Positions 1 to 9,227 of a DNA stretch of 64,000 nt are shown here, piece by piece. The DNA comes from Sphingomonas sp. Root241. GTDB taxonomy: Bacteria > Pseudomonadota > Alphaproteobacteria > Sphingomonadales > Sphingomonadaceae. Made by a program: the position numbers and the translations under genes. The stretch spans positions 189,742 through 253,741 of the forward strand of contig NZ_LMIV01000003.1 of the NCBI RefSeq assembly GCF_001428865.1, read 5' to 3'. Each line of letters begins with the position of its first letter. Position 1 is the stretch's first letter. The notes beneath the pieces were generated by a model. The model did no database searches. It saw only the letters and a list, made by a program, of their open reading frames with translations, and was not told the origin of the DNA.

Positions 1-317
1 CGGGGGACGAGACGGCGGCGCCGTTGCTCGTCCAGTCGATGGTGCACGATCCCGAGACCGGCGCGGTCGCCGTCTTCGCGTTGAACCGCAGCCTCGATCA
101 GGAGATGGCGCTGACCGCCGAGCTGCGTGGCCTCGGCGCGCGCCGTCTGGCCGAGGCATTCGAGCTCCATCACGCCGATCTCAAGGCGATCAACAGCGCC
201 GATGCGCCCGACGAAGTCGCGCCGAAATCGCATCCGCGCGCCGAATTTGTCGACGGCGTTCTCGAGACTGTCCTGAAACCGCTCTCATGGAACGTATTCG
301 TCACCATGCCCGTGTGA
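1..317 (+). CDS. alpha-N-arabinofuranosidase GH51, C-terminal fragment (cut by window start)
   Basis: Only the last ~105 codons lie in the window; the frame is open from base 3. The segment (PLLVQSMVHDPETGAVAVFALNRS...) looks like the C-terminal beta-sandwich of GH51 alpha-L-arabinofuranosidases, which release terminal arabinofuranose from arabinan, arabinoxylan or arabinogalactan. The catalytic (beta/alpha)8 barrel is outside the window, so activity cannot be judged. A complete second GH51 lies at 7.7 kb and the neighbours are arabinose genes, which supports the call. It ends 44 bp before the GntR regulator on the same strand and may be co-transcribed with it. Confidence 0.75.
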   Translation, partial: GDETAAPLLVQSMVHDPETGAVAVFALNRSLDQEMALTAELRGLGARRLAEAFELHHADLKAINSADAPDEVAPKSHPRAEFVDGVLETVLKPLSWNVFVTMPV

Positions 318-361
318 TCGACAGGTTGTACGCGGCCCCTTCGCAGCGCTAGGATCGAGCC

Positions 362-1150
362 ATGGTTGCAAAGGTCAAGACTGCCAAGCCGCTGAACGTC
401 CGGGCCCGGCGCAAGTCGCTGCGCCTGCACGGTACGATCGCACGCGATCTCGGCATCCTGATCGTCTCGGGGCGCTACAAGCCGGGCGAGGTGCTCAACA
501 ACGAAGTCGCGGCGAGCGATCGGCTCCACGTGTCGCGCACCGCGTACCGCGAGGCGCTGCGCATCCTCGCCGCCAAGGGGCTGGTCGAAAGCCGCCCGCG
601 CACCGGCACGCGAGTCAGCGATCGCGAGAAATGGCATCTGCTCGATCCGGATGTGCTGTCGTGGATATTCGAGTTCGAGCCCGACGACGAATTGCTCTAC
701 AGCCTGTTCGAGCTGCGCAAGATCTTCGAGCCCGAGGCCGCGGCGCTCGCGGCGGAGCGCCGCACCGATGCGCAATTGCAACGCATGGCGGAAGCGCTCC
801 AGGGCATGGAGAAGCACACGCTCGCAGTGGAGGAGGGACGGATCGCCGATCAGGACTTCCACGCGGCCTTGCTGGAGGCCTCGGCCAATCCCTTCATCAC
901 CACGCTCACCACCAGCGTCAGCGCGGCGGTGGCGTGGACGACGATCTTCAAGCAGCGCAACAGCCCGCTGCGCCGCGATCCCGTGCCCGATCACCAGCGC
1001 GTCTACGATGCGATCGCGGCAGGCGATCCCGAGGGCGCGCACGCGGCGATGGCACACCTCGTCGACATGGCGTTCCTCGACACGACGCGCAGCAAGGGTC
1101 CGAAGCTCCGCCAGGCCAAGAGCCCGCGCCGCGAGGTCGCGGCGGGCTAG
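362..1150 (+). CDS. GntR-family (FadR subfamily, FCD domain) transcriptional regulator
   Basis: 262 aa. Residues ~20-90 form the winged helix-turn-helix typical of GntR proteins (GTIARDLGILIVSGRYKPGE..., then VSRTAYREALRILAAKGLVESRPRTGTRV). Residues ~105-245 form an all-helical FCD ligand-binding domain with conserved acidic and His positions (ELRKIFEPEAA, DQDFHAALLEASANP, DHQRVYDAIAAGD). Members usually repress sugar-acid or organic-acid catabolism and release DNA when they bind the acid. The arabinose context makes an L-arabinonate or ketodeoxyarabinonate sensor likely (inference). The palindrome found upstream of three nearby transcription units (6417, 6587, 14853) is its best candidate operator. 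No copy is seen directly upstream of this gene. Confidence 0.88.
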   Translation: MVAKVKTAKPLNVRARRKSLRLHGTIARDLGILIVSGRYKPGEVLNNEVAASDRLHVSRTAYREALRILAAKGLVESRPRTGTRVSDREKWHLLDPDVLSWIFEFEPDDELLYSLFELRKIFEPEAAALAAERRTDAQLQRMAEALQGMEKHTLAVEEGRIADQDFHAALLEASANPFITTLTTSVSAAVAWTTIFKQRNSPLRRDPVPDHQRVYDAIAAGDPEGAHAAMAHLVDMAFLDTTRSKGPKLRQAKSPRREVAAG

Positions 1151-1187
1151 TCCGCTCGGCCGAGCTGGCGCTAGGCTAGCTGAACGC

Positions 1188-1297
1188 CGTCACCCCCGCG
1201 AAAGCGGGGGCCTATCTCCGGCGCGTTCAGCGAGCATCGCAGCTGTTGTCCTGGTGGAGCCTCCGGGAGATGGGCCCCCGCTTTCGCGGGGGTGACG
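1188..1297. repeat. Paired inverted repeat (REP/BIME-like) between convergent genes
   Basis: The left arm at 1188-1219 (CGTCACCCCCGCGAAAGCGG...) is repeated inverted at 1266-1297 with nearly identical sequence. Each arm is itself a short hairpin (CCCCCGC-GAAA-GCGGGGG). The unit lies between the 3' ends of the convergent GntR and transporter genes. Three related units occur in this window (12901, 44065, 50608), so this is a dispersed genomic repeat. It may also serve as a bidirectional transcription stop. Confidence 0.8.
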
Positions 1298-1319
1298 ATG
1301 GAAGCTCCAGCCTTCCTTC

Positions 1320-2630
1320 CTACTCGGCTGCGGTAGCCGGCACGTCGGCGACCGGGTTGGTCACCTTGCAGCCCCATAGCGCGTAGAACAGCACGTAGAG
1401 CGCGCAGGCCGTCGTCACCAGGAAGCCCCAGTGCAGCCCGAACGCGTCCCCGATCTTGCCCTGGAAGGCGGCGAGCGCGCCGCCCGCGATCGACATGATC
1501 AGCAGGCCCGAACCTTCCTCGGTCAGCGGTCCCAGCCCGCGGATCGCCAGTGCGAAGATGGCGGGGAACATGATCGAGAGGCCCAGGCCGACGACGATCA
1601 GGCCGTACATCGCGGCCGGTCCGGTCGCGAACACCGCCGTCAGCGAGCCGGCGATCGCGATCAGCGCGAACACCGCCAGCACCCGCTCCGGCGCGATCCG
1701 CTGCATCAGCGCCGCGCCGGCGAACCGGCCGACCATCATCCCGCCCCAGAACAGCGTGAGGTAGGTCGCGGCATTCTCCTGCGTCAGATTGGCGACGTCG
1801 GGCTGCGACGCGAAGTTGATGAAATAGCTGCCCACGCCGATCTCGGCGAGCACGCACAGCGCGATGCCGACGCAGCCGAGGATCAGGTTGCGGTGGTTGA
1901 ACAGCGAGAGGCCGCGGCGCGCTTCGGCCGAAACGCGGCTGGTCGCCGATCCCAGCGCGGGGAGCTTGGCGCGGGCGATCATGACGGCGAGCGCCGCCAG
2001 CACGATCGCGACGATGAGGTAGGGAAGCTGGGTCGCCTGCGCGTCGGCGACACGCTGCTCGGCAGTGAGCTGCGTGCCATGCGCCGTCGTGCCGGCGGTA
2101 GTGCGCGCAAGAATCAGATACTTGCCGAACAGGATCGCCAGCACGTCGCCGGTGGTGTTGAACGCCTGCACCAAAGTGAGGCGCCGCTCGGCGCTCTCGG
2201 GCGGGCCGATCACCGCGACATAGGGGTTCGCCGCGACCTGCAGGAGCGCGATGCCGCACGAGACGACGAACAGCGAGGCGACGGTCACGAAGTACGAGAT
2301 GAGGTACGCGGCCAGGATCATGCCCAGCGACCCGACGGTCATGACCGACAGGCCGACGGTCAGCGCGCGCTGATAGCCGATCCGCTCGATCAGCTTCGCC
2401 GCGGGGATCGATGCGAGCAGATAGCCGATGAACCAGACCGATTCGATCAATCCGGTCTCGAAATAGCTGAGTTCGAACACGCTGCGCAGGTGCGGCAGCA
2501 GCGTGCCGTTGATGACGCTGATGAAGCCCCACATGAAGAACAAGGTGGCCAGCATCGAGAGCGCGGCGCGGTACGGTACGCCTGCGACCGACGGGGCGCC
2601 GGTCGGGGGTGGGGCGGAAACGGCTGGCAT
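1320..2630 (-). CDS. FucP/GluP-type sugar:H+ symporter (MFS)
   Basis: 436 aa with about 12 hydrophobic helices. The first helix carries FFMWGFISVINGTLLPHL, matching the FxxWGFxxxxNxxLxPHL signature of the FHS (fucose/glucose-galactose:H+) transporters. A second family motif, QVAANPYVAVIGP with the later AFNTTG, is also present. It probably carries L-arabinose or another monosaccharide across the inner membrane. The start at 2630 was chosen because AGGAG sits 8 bases upstream and the longer open frame lacks membrane or family sequence. It is the last gene of the receptor-GH43-transporter operon, 31 bp after the GH43 stop. Confidence 0.9.
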   Translation of the reverse strand: MPAVSAPPPTGAPSVAGVPYRAALSMLATLFFMWGFISVINGTLLPHLRSVFELSYFETGLIESVWFIGYLLASIPAAKLIERIGYQRALTVGLSVMTVGSLGMILAAYLISYFVTVASLFVVSCGIALLQVAANPYVAVIGPPESAERRLTLVQAFNTTGDVLAILFGKYLILARTTAGTTAHGTQLTAEQRVADAQATQLPYLIVAIVLAALAVMIARAKLPALGSATSRVSAEARRGLSLFNHRNLILGCVGIALCVLAEIGVGSYFINFASQPDVANLTQENAATYLTLFWGGMMVGRFAGAALMQRIAPERVLAVFALIAIAGSLTAVFATGPAAMYGLIVVGLGLSIMFPAIFALAIRGLGPLTEEGSGLLIMSIAGGALAAFQGKIGDAFGLHWGFLVTTACALYVLFYALWGCKVTNPVADVPATAAE

Positions 2631-2661
2631 GGGCTTGTTCTTCTCCTGGGGAAGGTTTGTT

Positions 2662-3684
2662 CTAGAGTGCGACCGGCCAGCCGTCGTCCGTCCAGTCCAA
2701 AGGCTGGATGCGGAGCGTCGGCACGCCGCGCGCTTGCGTATCATAAGCGTGGTAGACGATGTAATCCCGTTCGGGCTCGCGCAGGATCGCGATATGTCCC
2801 GGACCTGCAAAGCGCTTCGAGGGATCGAGATCGGCGTGGAGGACGAGCAGGCCGCCGCCGTCCATCATCTTCTTGCCCTCGCGATCGAGATAGGGGCCTT
2901 CCGGGTCCTTCGAACGGCCGACCACGGTGTAATAGGTGCTCGCGGCGCCCCGGCAGCAGAAGTCGAACGAAGCGAACAGATAGTGGAATTTGCCGCGGCG
3001 GATCACGAACGGCGCCTCGATCGCGCCGGGGCCGCCCCGGCGGGCGATCGCGTGGACCTTGTCGTCCTCGGCCGAACGCAGCCCGGTTGCCGGGTCGAGC
3101 CGGATCAGCTTGAGCCCCGACCAGAAGCTGCCGAATGCCATCCATTGGCGTCCCTCGGCATCGTCGAAGACATTGGGGTCGATCGCGTTGAAATCGTCCT
3201 TCTGCCCCGATCGGAACACGAGGCCCTTGTCGGTCCAGCGCGGATTCTCGAGTGAGGGACTGGTCACCAGCCCGATCGCGGAACGGTTCTTCCCGAACGT
3301 CGAGACCGAATAATAGACGCGATACTCGCCGTGCGAGAAACTGACGTCCGGGGCCCAGATCCCGCGCGCGCCGGGCACGGCGTCCTTCACCCAGGCCGGC
3401 AACTCGGTGAATATCGAGGGCGCGCGCGCCCAGTTCGCGAGGTCCTTCGACGTGCGGATATGGATCAGCCCCTTGCCGTCGCGCTCCTGGCTGGTCGTGA
3501 ACAGATAGAAGGTGTCGCCCTGGCGGATGATCGCGGGATCATGAACCGGCGCGATGTCGCCGGCCATGCGCGCGTTGATCGACGGCGGCTCGGGTGGGCG
3601 GGTCTGCGCATGCGCCGCGAGCACCATCGATGCCCCCGCCAAAGCAGGAGCACCGAGCAGTGCAGCGGACAAAGCAATCCTCAA
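2662..3684 (-). CDS. GH43 arabinanase / arabinofuranosidase-type secreted hydrolase
   Basis: 340 aa with an N-terminal signal peptide (to ~residue 27, AAHAQT). The five-bladed propeller signature of GH43 is complete: catalytic base D49 in VHDPAII, pKa-tuning D169 in AIDPNVF, and proton donor E223 in GAIEAPF. The overall sequence resembles endo-1,5-alpha-L-arabinanases of the periplasm. It uses a TTG start that overlaps the TGA of the upstream receptor (TTGA), so the two are translationally coupled. An ATG at residue 20 would destroy the signal peptide. Function: cleavage of arabinan or arabino-oligosaccharides imported by the receptor. Confidence 0.88.
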   Translation of the reverse strand: MRIALSAALLGAPALAGASMVLAAHAQTRPPEPPSINARMAGDIAPVHDPAIIRQGDTFYLFTTSQERDGKGLIHIRTSKDLANWARAPSIFTELPAWVKDAVPGARGIWAPDVSFSHGEYRVYYSVSTFGKNRSAIGLVTSPSLENPRWTDKGLVFRSGQKDDFNAIDPNVFDDAEGRQWMAFGSFWSGLKLIRLDPATGLRSAEDDKVHAIARRGGPGAIEAPFVIRRGKFHYLFASFDFCCRGAASTYYTVVGRSKDPEGPYLDREGKKMMDGGGLLVLHADLDPSKRFAGPGHIAILREPERDYIVYHAYDTQARGVPTLRIQPLDWTDDGWPVAL

Positions 3685-6353
3685 AAGCGGAACCGCACGC
3701 CGGCGCCGAAGGTGCGGTCATATTGGCGCGTATCGCGCGGCGTCACCGCATAGCCGCCGAACGAATCCTGATAGGTCTCGTTGAGCAGGTTGGTCGCGTC
3801 GACCGAGAGGGTGATCTGGGGCGTGATATCGTAGCTCGCCGAGAAATCGAGGAATGCCACCGGCGCCACTTCGACCAGCCCGCCCGGGATGTTGGCCGCG
3901 TAGGAATCGACGTACTTGCTGCGCCAATTATAGGCGAGGCGCGCCGAGAACCCGTATTTCTCGTACATCGCGACGAGGTTGTACGAATATTTCGAGATCG
4001 GAGTGATGCGTTGCATCACCGTCGGCTGGCCGGCGACCGGCGGGGCCTCCACCTCGCCATCGGCATAGGTGAAGTTGGCCTGCGCGCCGAAGCCGCTCAG
4101 GGGGCCGGGCAGGAAGTCGAAGAATTGCTGATAGGCTATCTCCACGCCCTTGAGCGAGCCCTTGTCGGTGTTGCGTGGCCGCGAAACCTGGTAGCTCTGC
4201 AGCGCGCCGCCCGCGCCGGTGGGGAAGAATTCCACCGCGGAATAGGTCTGAATATAGCCGTCGAGCTTGCGGTAGAAGGCCGAGAGCGTCAGCGAGCCCG
4301 TGCGGCTGAAATACCATTCGATCGTGCCGTCGAGATTCTTCGTCTTGATCGAGCGGAGATCCGGATTGCCGCCGCTGCCCGAGCCGAAGGTCGAGGAATT
4401 GCCGGTGGCGCCGAGTGGCGCGATGTTCGTCGCCGGGTTCAGCTGCGCGAACTCGGGCGCGGTGATCGATTCCCCCGCGACCAGGCGGAGGACCAGGTCG
4501 TCCGCCGCGCGGAACTTCAAGGTCGCGCTCGGCAGGAAGTCGAGCTCGTTGCGCTTGCCCGATACCGGCGTGACGACGCCGTTATTGACCAATGTCGCGT
4601 CGAGACTGGTGTCGTCGTTGACGACGCGCGCGCCGATCAGCAGCTCGAGCGGCAGCCCGGAATCGGTGAAGTCGAATTGGGTCTGGCCGTAGAAGGCATA
4701 GTTCTTCTCGACCAGGTCGAAATGCAGCGTCGGCGCGAAGGCGGGCGCGCCCGCCGGCCGTCCGGCGATCGCGCGAAGCCGGTCGATATTCTCGCGGATC
4801 CAATCGGTGCTCGGCAGCGCGAAGCCGTCCACCCCGACGCGCCCGCCGAGGATATCGGTCGGTCCGCCCACGCCGAAGCCGGGGTAGGACGTTCCGGCGC
4901 CGGTCAGGCCGAAGCGGTTCTCGCCGGTGCCGTCCGAAGTGCCGGTGCGCCGGGCGGTGCGGAAGCCGAACTTGAAATTCTTGAGCACGCCCGAATCGAA
5001 ATCGCGGCCGACATCCCAGCGCCACGCCCATTGCTCGCTTTCCGCGAGGTTGTTCTGGTCGAACAGCGCGAACAGGTTGAGGTTCGCCGGATTGGTGAGG
5101 TCGTAGGCGCCGCCCGTCGCCGTGAACGCCTGGATGTTGGGCGTGCCGTCGACGTCGAACTGATATTGGATGCGCGGCACCACGAAATTGGCGTCGACGA
5201 TGTACGAAGTGCTCGCCACGCGACTCTTGTTGTACGTGAGTTCGGTGCTGATCGTCGCCGGCCCGGGCGTCCATTTCAGGCCGGTCGCCGCCTGGTAGCC
5301 GTCGGTCTTCTGGCGGAAGGCCTGCTTGCTGGTGATCGTGAAATTGTCGGCGGTCGTCACCGTGCCGGCGACGGGACGTGCCGCGCCGATCGACGGGATG
5401 GTCACCGTATCGGACTGGCGCGTCACTGCGGTGACGTTGCCCGCTTTGGGCAGGCCGACGAAGAAGTTGACGCTGTAATCGTTGCGATAGCCGGTGAAGA
5501 GGCCGTCGGCGTAGATTTCGAGATCGGGGGAGGGCTTCCACTGCAGCGATGCGTTGAAGGCCGGGCGGGTGCGGTCGCCGTCGGTCACCAGGGCGCCGAC
5601 GGTGTCGGGGATCAGCACGTTCTGCCCGCCGGTCGCGGCGTTGTTGAACGGATTGAAGCCGAAGTTGAAGGCGGTCTGGTCGCGATAGCGGCGCTTGTTG
5701 TACGATGCGCCCAGGAGGATGCCGAACTCCTGCCCTCCCGCGGTCTCCCAGCGCCCGCTGACCAGCCCGCTGCCGATATAGCTCCACGCCTCGCGCTTGT
5801 CGCTGTACAACGCCCGGAAGTTGCCAGCGATGGTGACACCGGGCTTTAAATCGAATGGCCGGCGCAGGCGGATGTCGATGCGGCCGGCGACGCCGCCCTC
5901 GACGAGATCGGGCGTGGCGGTCTTGTAGACATCGACTCCGGCGACCAATTCGGCAGGGATGTCCTGCAGCGCGACCCCGCGGCCGGTGCCAGTGAAGACC
6001 TCGCGGCCGTTGATATAGGACGTGACGTTGGGCAGGCCGCGGATCAGGACGGTGCCGGCCTCGCCGGCGCCACGCTGGACCTGGATGCCGGTCACGCGTT
6101 GCAGTGCATCGGAGACGGTGTTGTCGGGAAGCTTGCCGATGTCTTCCGCGACGATCGAGTCGGTGACCGCGGTCGCTTCCCGCTTGCGCGCCTGGGCGCT
6201 GCCGAGGCTCCCGCGGATGCCGGTGACGACGATATCGTCCTGTTGCTCCTGTGTGGCGTCGGCTGGTGTGTCGGTCTGCGCTGCTACCGGTGTCACGAAC
6301 AAGGTCAACGCGACGAGCGATGCGGAACAGAGAATCCCGTGCTTGAGAGCCAT
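3681..6353 (-). CDS. TonB-dependent receptor, probable arabino-oligosaccharide importer
   Basis: 890 aa outer-membrane transporter. It has a signal peptide (residues 1-25, ending VAAQ), a TonB-box/plug start DDIVVTGIRGSL, and a plug domain at ~55-165 with GKLPDNTVSDALQRVTGIQV and the RGLPN signature. A long 22-strand-type barrel follows, ending in the C-terminal aromatic FGAGVRFRF. Substrate is inferred from its operon partners (GH43 and sugar symporter) and from the divergent arabinosidase operon. A promoter (TTGCAG, 16 bp, TATTTT) and the putative GntR operator lie just upstream, so arabinose-acid induction is likely. Confidence 0.93.
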   Translation of the reverse strand: MALKHGILCSASLVALTLFVTPVAAQTDTPADATQEQQDDIVVTGIRGSLGSAQARKREATAVTDSIVAEDIGKLPDNTVSDALQRVTGIQVQRGAGEAGTVLIRGLPNVTSYINGREVFTGTGRGVALQDIPAELVAGVDVYKTATPDLVEGGVAGRIDIRLRRPFDLKPGVTIAGNFRALYSDKREAWSYIGSGLVSGRWETAGGQEFGILLGASYNKRRYRDQTAFNFGFNPFNNAATGGQNVLIPDTVGALVTDGDRTRPAFNASLQWKPSPDLEIYADGLFTGYRNDYSVNFFVGLPKAGNVTAVTRQSDTVTIPSIGAARPVAGTVTTADNFTITSKQAFRQKTDGYQAATGLKWTPGPATISTELTYNKSRVASTSYIVDANFVVPRIQYQFDVDGTPNIQAFTATGGAYDLTNPANLNLFALFDQNNLAESEQWAWRWDVGRDFDSGVLKNFKFGFRTARRTGTSDGTGENRFGLTGAGTSYPGFGVGGPTDILGGRVGVDGFALPSTDWIRENIDRLRAIAGRPAGAPAFAPTLHFDLVEKNYAFYGQTQFDFTDSGLPLELLIGARVVNDDTSLDATLVNNGVVTPVSGKRNELDFLPSATLKFRAADDLVLRLVAGESITAPEFAQLNPATNIAPLGATGNSSTFGSGSGGNPDLRSIKTKNLDGTIEWYFSRTGSLTLSAFYRKLDGYIQTYSAVEFFPTGAGGALQSYQVSRPRNTDKGSLKGVEIAYQQFFDFLPGPLSGFGAQANFTYADGEVEAPPVAGQPTVMQRITPISKYSYNLVAMYEKYGFSARLAYNWRSKYVDSYAANIPGGLVEVAPVAFLDFSASYDITPQITLSVDATNLLNETYQDSFGGYAVTPRDTRQYDRTFGAGVRFRF

Positions 6354-6416
6354 TTCTTTTCCCCTCTCCTGTCGTACTCCCCGATGGGTTGGCCCATTCT
6401 GACGGAGTGCAGCGTG

Positions 6417-6456
6417 ATTAGTCAGACAAAAATACGTGCGTCGAAAAATCCTGCAA
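6417..6456 (-). promoter_or_regulatory. Promoter and putative GntR operator of the TonB receptor operon
   Basis: Read on the minus strand, TTGCAG (6456-6451), a 16-bp spacer and TATTTT (6434-6429) form a plausible sigma-70-type promoter. Immediately downstream, 6417-6431 reads ATTAGTCAGACAAAA on the plus strand. It shares ATTAGTCAGAC with the site at 14853 and, inverted, AGTCWGACT-like symmetry with 6587. The position at the start of transcription suits a repressor site. Assignment to the GntR protein is inferred from family and location. Confidence 0.6.
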
Positions 6457-6582
6457 GCGCTTTGTGACGGGTCGTGTCAGTTGCCGGTCAAGTTTCACAG
6501 AAATAGTGACTTTTTCGTCGCACTTGACCTGGCACGCAGCAAGAGTAGCCGAAGCGGGGCGGATTGATTGCGGCACAAGACG

Positions 6583-6600
6583 TATATAAGTCTGACTATT
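6583..6600 (+). promoter_or_regulatory. -10 region and putative GntR operator of the GguC-GH51-GH127-GH27 operon
   Basis: TATATA at 6583-6588 resembles a -10 hexamer, and the palindrome TAAGTCTGACTAT (6587-6599, centre 6593) overlaps its end. The match to the sites at 6424 and 14860 is close (AGTC-W-GACT core). The site lies 29 bp before the ATG of the first gene. No convincing -35 hexamer is visible at 17 bp. Confidence 0.6.
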
Positions 6601-6628
6601 ATTCGAATCGGAAGAGGGTCCAGAGGTT

Positions 6629-7618
6629 ATGGCGTTCAGGCTCGTGCAGTTTCGCGACTCGACTGGTGGGCGGGGTGTCGCCGCGTTCCTCGAAGACGAG
6701 GCGGCAGTGCGGCTGAGCGGCGTGGCCGCGACCTATGAGCTGGCGCTGGCGGCGATCCGCGACGGCGTTTCGCTGGTGGACGCGGCGCGGGCACGAGCGG
6801 GGGAGGCAGTCGATCTCGCCGCCGCCGAAGCCGAGGGACGCCTGCTCGGGCCGATCGACCATCCCGATCCCGCGCATTGCTATGTCACCGGCACCGGCCT
6901 CACCCATCTCGGCTCGGCCGAGGGGCGCGACCAGATGCACAAGGCTGCGGCGGGCGGCACGCTCACCGATTCGATGCGGATGTTCAACATGGGCCTGGAA
7001 GGCGGCAAGCCGACCGACGGCAAGCCCGGCGTCCAGCCCGAATGGTTCTACAAGGGGGATGGGTCGTCGCTGATCGGTCCCGGCCAGCCGCTGCCTTCGC
7101 CCGATTTCGCGCTCGACGGGAGCGAGGAGCCCGAGATCGCCGGCATCTATGTGATCGACGATGAGGGGCGCCCCCGCCGCCTCGGCTTCGCGCTGGGCAA
7201 CGAATTCTCCGACCACATCACCGAGCGCGGCAATTATCTGTGGCTCGCCCACTCCAAGCTGCGCCACGCGTCGCTCGGTGCCGAGTTGCTCGTCGGCGAA
7301 CTGCCTGCCGATGTGCGCGGCACCAGCAAGATCGTGCGCAAAGGCGAGACCCTGTGGGAAAAGCCGTTCCTTTCGGGCGAGGCGAACATGTCGCACGCGA
7401 TCGCCAACCTCGAGCATCACCATTTCAAATACGGACTTTTCCGCCGCCCGGGCGACGTCCACGTCCATTTCTTCGGCACCGCCACCTTGTCGTTCGCCGA
7501 TGGCGTGCGGACGGAGGAAGGCGATGTCTTCGAAGTCTCGGCGGCGCCGTTCACGCTGCCGCTGCGCAATCCGCTGCAGACCGTTCCCGGCGGAGAGGCG
7601 AGCGTTCTTCCGCTTTGA
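6629..7618 (+). CDS. GguC/AraD1-like fumarylacetoacetate hydrolase (FAH)-fold enzyme of L-arabinose catabolism
   Basis: 329 aa. The C-terminal half carries the FAH-fold metal-binding and catalytic pattern (EPEIAGIYVIDDEGRPRRLG, GNEFSDHITE, LRHASLGAELLVG). The whole length resembles the GguC/AraD1 group found in bacterial sugar operons. FAH-fold enzymes in non-phosphorylative pentose pathways act on 2-keto-3-deoxy or 2,4-diketo-3-deoxy pentonates, so it most likely works just downstream of the dehydratase at 13.0 kb. Which of these reactions it performs cannot be read from the sequence. It is first in the rightward operon and the putative operator is immediately upstream. Confidence 0.8.
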   Translation: MAFRLVQFRDSTGGRGVAAFLEDEAAVRLSGVAATYELALAAIRDGVSLVDAARARAGEAVDLAAAEAEGRLLGPIDHPDPAHCYVTGTGLTHLGSAEGRDQMHKAAAGGTLTDSMRMFNMGLEGGKPTDGKPGVQPEWFYKGDGSSLIGPGQPLPSPDFALDGSEEPEIAGIYVIDDEGRPRRLGFALGNEFSDHITERGNYLWLAHSKLRHASLGAELLVGELPADVRGTSKIVRKGETLWEKPFLSGEANMSHAIANLEHHHFKYGLFRRPGDVHVHFFGTATLSFADGVRTEEGDVFEVSAAPFTLPLRNPLQTVPGGEASVLPL

Positions 7619-7688
7619 ATCCGGCGGACATAATCAGCTTTAACTAGACAAGATCCCGGCGTCGCGCGGGAACAAGAGGGAGAGTGAG

Positions 7689-9227
7689 ATGAAGCTTTTG
7701 AAGCATGGCCTGCTGCCGATCGTGGCGACGCTGATGGCGTCGCCCGCGCTGGCGCAGGCTCCGGCGAGCGTCACCGTGACCGTCGACACGGGCAAGCCCG
7801 GCGCGAAGATCGAGCCTGCGGTCTATGGCCAGTTCGCCGAACATCTGGGGCGCGGCATCTACGAAGGCCTTTGGGTCGGAACCGATTCGAAGATCCCCAA
7901 TACCAACGGCTATCGCAACGACGTTCTCGCGGCGCTCCGGCACCTCAAGGTGCCGGTGGTGCGCTGGCCGGGCGGCTGCTTCGCCGATGAATATGACTGG
8001 CGCGACGGCATCGGCCCGAGTGCGAAGCGGCCGGTACGCATCAACCGCCACTGGGGCGGCGTGACCGAGGACAATGCCTTCGGCACGCACGAGTTCATGA
8101 ACTATTCCGAGATGCTCGGCACCGATGCCTATGTCGCAGGCAACATGGGCTCGATGAGCCCGCGCGACATGAGCCAGTGGATGGAGTACATGACTGCCGA
8201 GAAGGGCAGCCTTGCCGAGGAGCGCAAGAAGAACGGCCGCGAAAAGCCATGGGCGGTCAAATATTTCGGCGTGGGCAACGAAACCTGGGGCTGCGGCGGC
8301 AGCATGCGCCCAGAATATTCGGCGGACCTCCACCGCCGCTATCAGGAATTCGTCAATCCGCCCGCGGGCAAGAAGCTCATCAAGGTCGCCAGCGGTTCCA
8401 ATGGGAGCGACTATAATTTCACCGACGTGATGATGCGCGAAGCGGGCAGCAAAATGAATGCCTTAAGCGTCCATTATTACACGCTCCCGACGGGCAAATG
8501 GGACAAGAAGGGGGCTGCAACGGGCTTCTCCGAGGACGAATGGGCCTCCACGCTCGGTCGTGCCACCTTCATGGACGAGCTGATCACCAAGCACGAAGCC
8601 ATGATGGACAAGCACGACCCCGAGAAGAAGGTCGCCTTGTACGTCGACGAATGGGGCACCTGGTACGATCAGGAATCGGGTTCGACTCCGGGCTTCCTCT
8701 ACCAGCAGAACAGCCTGCGCGACGCGGAAGTGGCGGCGCTGACGCTCAACATCTTCCACCGGCACACCGACCGCGTGAAGATGGCCAACATCGCGCAGAT
8801 GATCAACGTGCTCCAGGCGATGATCCTGACCGACAAGGGTCGGATGCTGCTGACCCCGACCTACCACGTCTTCGACATGTACGTGCCGTTCCAGGGCGCC
8901 ACGCCGTACGCGGCGGACGTGAAGGGGCCGACCTATGAGAAGGCCGGGTTCAAGGTGCCGATGGTCGACGTGTCGGCCGCCCGCGGCGCCGACGGCAAGC
9001 TGTATTTGTCGCTCACCAACACCGATCCCAACAAGGCGGCGCGGGTGACGACCAATCTCAGCGGCAATGCCCGTGGCCGCATCCTCACCGGCCCGGCGAT
9101 CGACACGCACAACACGTTCGAGCAGCCGAACACGATCCAGCCCGCAGTCTATTCGGCACACAGCTCGGGCGGCAAGCTGACCTTCGACCTGCCGGCCAAG
9201 TCGATCGTCGTGGTCGCCGTCGAGTGA
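7689..9227 (+). CDS. alpha-N-arabinofuranosidase, GH51, periplasmic
   Basis: 512 aa with a signal peptide cleaved near residue 23 (SPALAQA). The GH51 landmarks are complete: YGQFAEHLGRGIYEGLW at ~46-62, VRWPGGCFADEYDWRDGIGP at ~91-110, the acid/base E198 in GVGNETWG and the nucleophile E321 in YVDEWGTW. A C-terminal beta-sandwich follows from ~residue 400. It hydrolyses terminal alpha-L-arabinofuranosyl groups. Purine-rich GGGAGAG precedes the ATG. The stop overlaps the start of the GH127 gene (TGATG), indicating coupling. It is the second GH51 of the locus, the other lying at the window edge. Confidence 0.95.
   Translation: MKLLKHGLLPIVATLMASPALAQAPASVTVTVDTGKPGAKIEPAVYGQFAEHLGRGIYEGLWVGTDSKIPNTNGYRNDVLAALRHLKVPVVRWPGGCFADEYDWRDGIGPSAKRPVRINRHWGGVTEDNAFGTHEFMNYSEMLGTDAYVAGNMGSMSPRDMSQWMEYMTAEKGSLAEERKKNGREKPWAVKYFGVGNETWGCGGSMRPEYSADLHRRYQEFVNPPAGKKLIKVASGSNGSDYNFTDVMMREAGSKMNALSVHYYTLPTGKWDKKGAATGFSEDEWASTLGRATFMDELITKHEAMMDKHDPEKKVALYVDEWGTWYDQESGSTPGFLYQQNSLRDAEVAALTLNIFHRHTDRVKMANIAQMINVLQAMILTDKGRMLLTPTYHVFDMYVPFQGATPYAADVKGPTYEKAGFKVPMVDVSAARGADGKLYLSLTNTDPNKAARVTTNLSGNARGRILTGPAIDTHNTFEQPNTIQPAVYSAHSSGGKLTFDLPAKSIVVVAVE

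Noticed and set aside
3594..5849. Long open frame (751 aa) opposite the first TonB receptor
   Set aside because: Antisense shadow of a clear receptor gene; Arg/Glu-rich composition with no domain, typical of the mirrored frame in high-GC DNA. The same applies to large frames at 12770-14857, 23390-25171, 35644-38301, 44437-46425 and 52824-54785.
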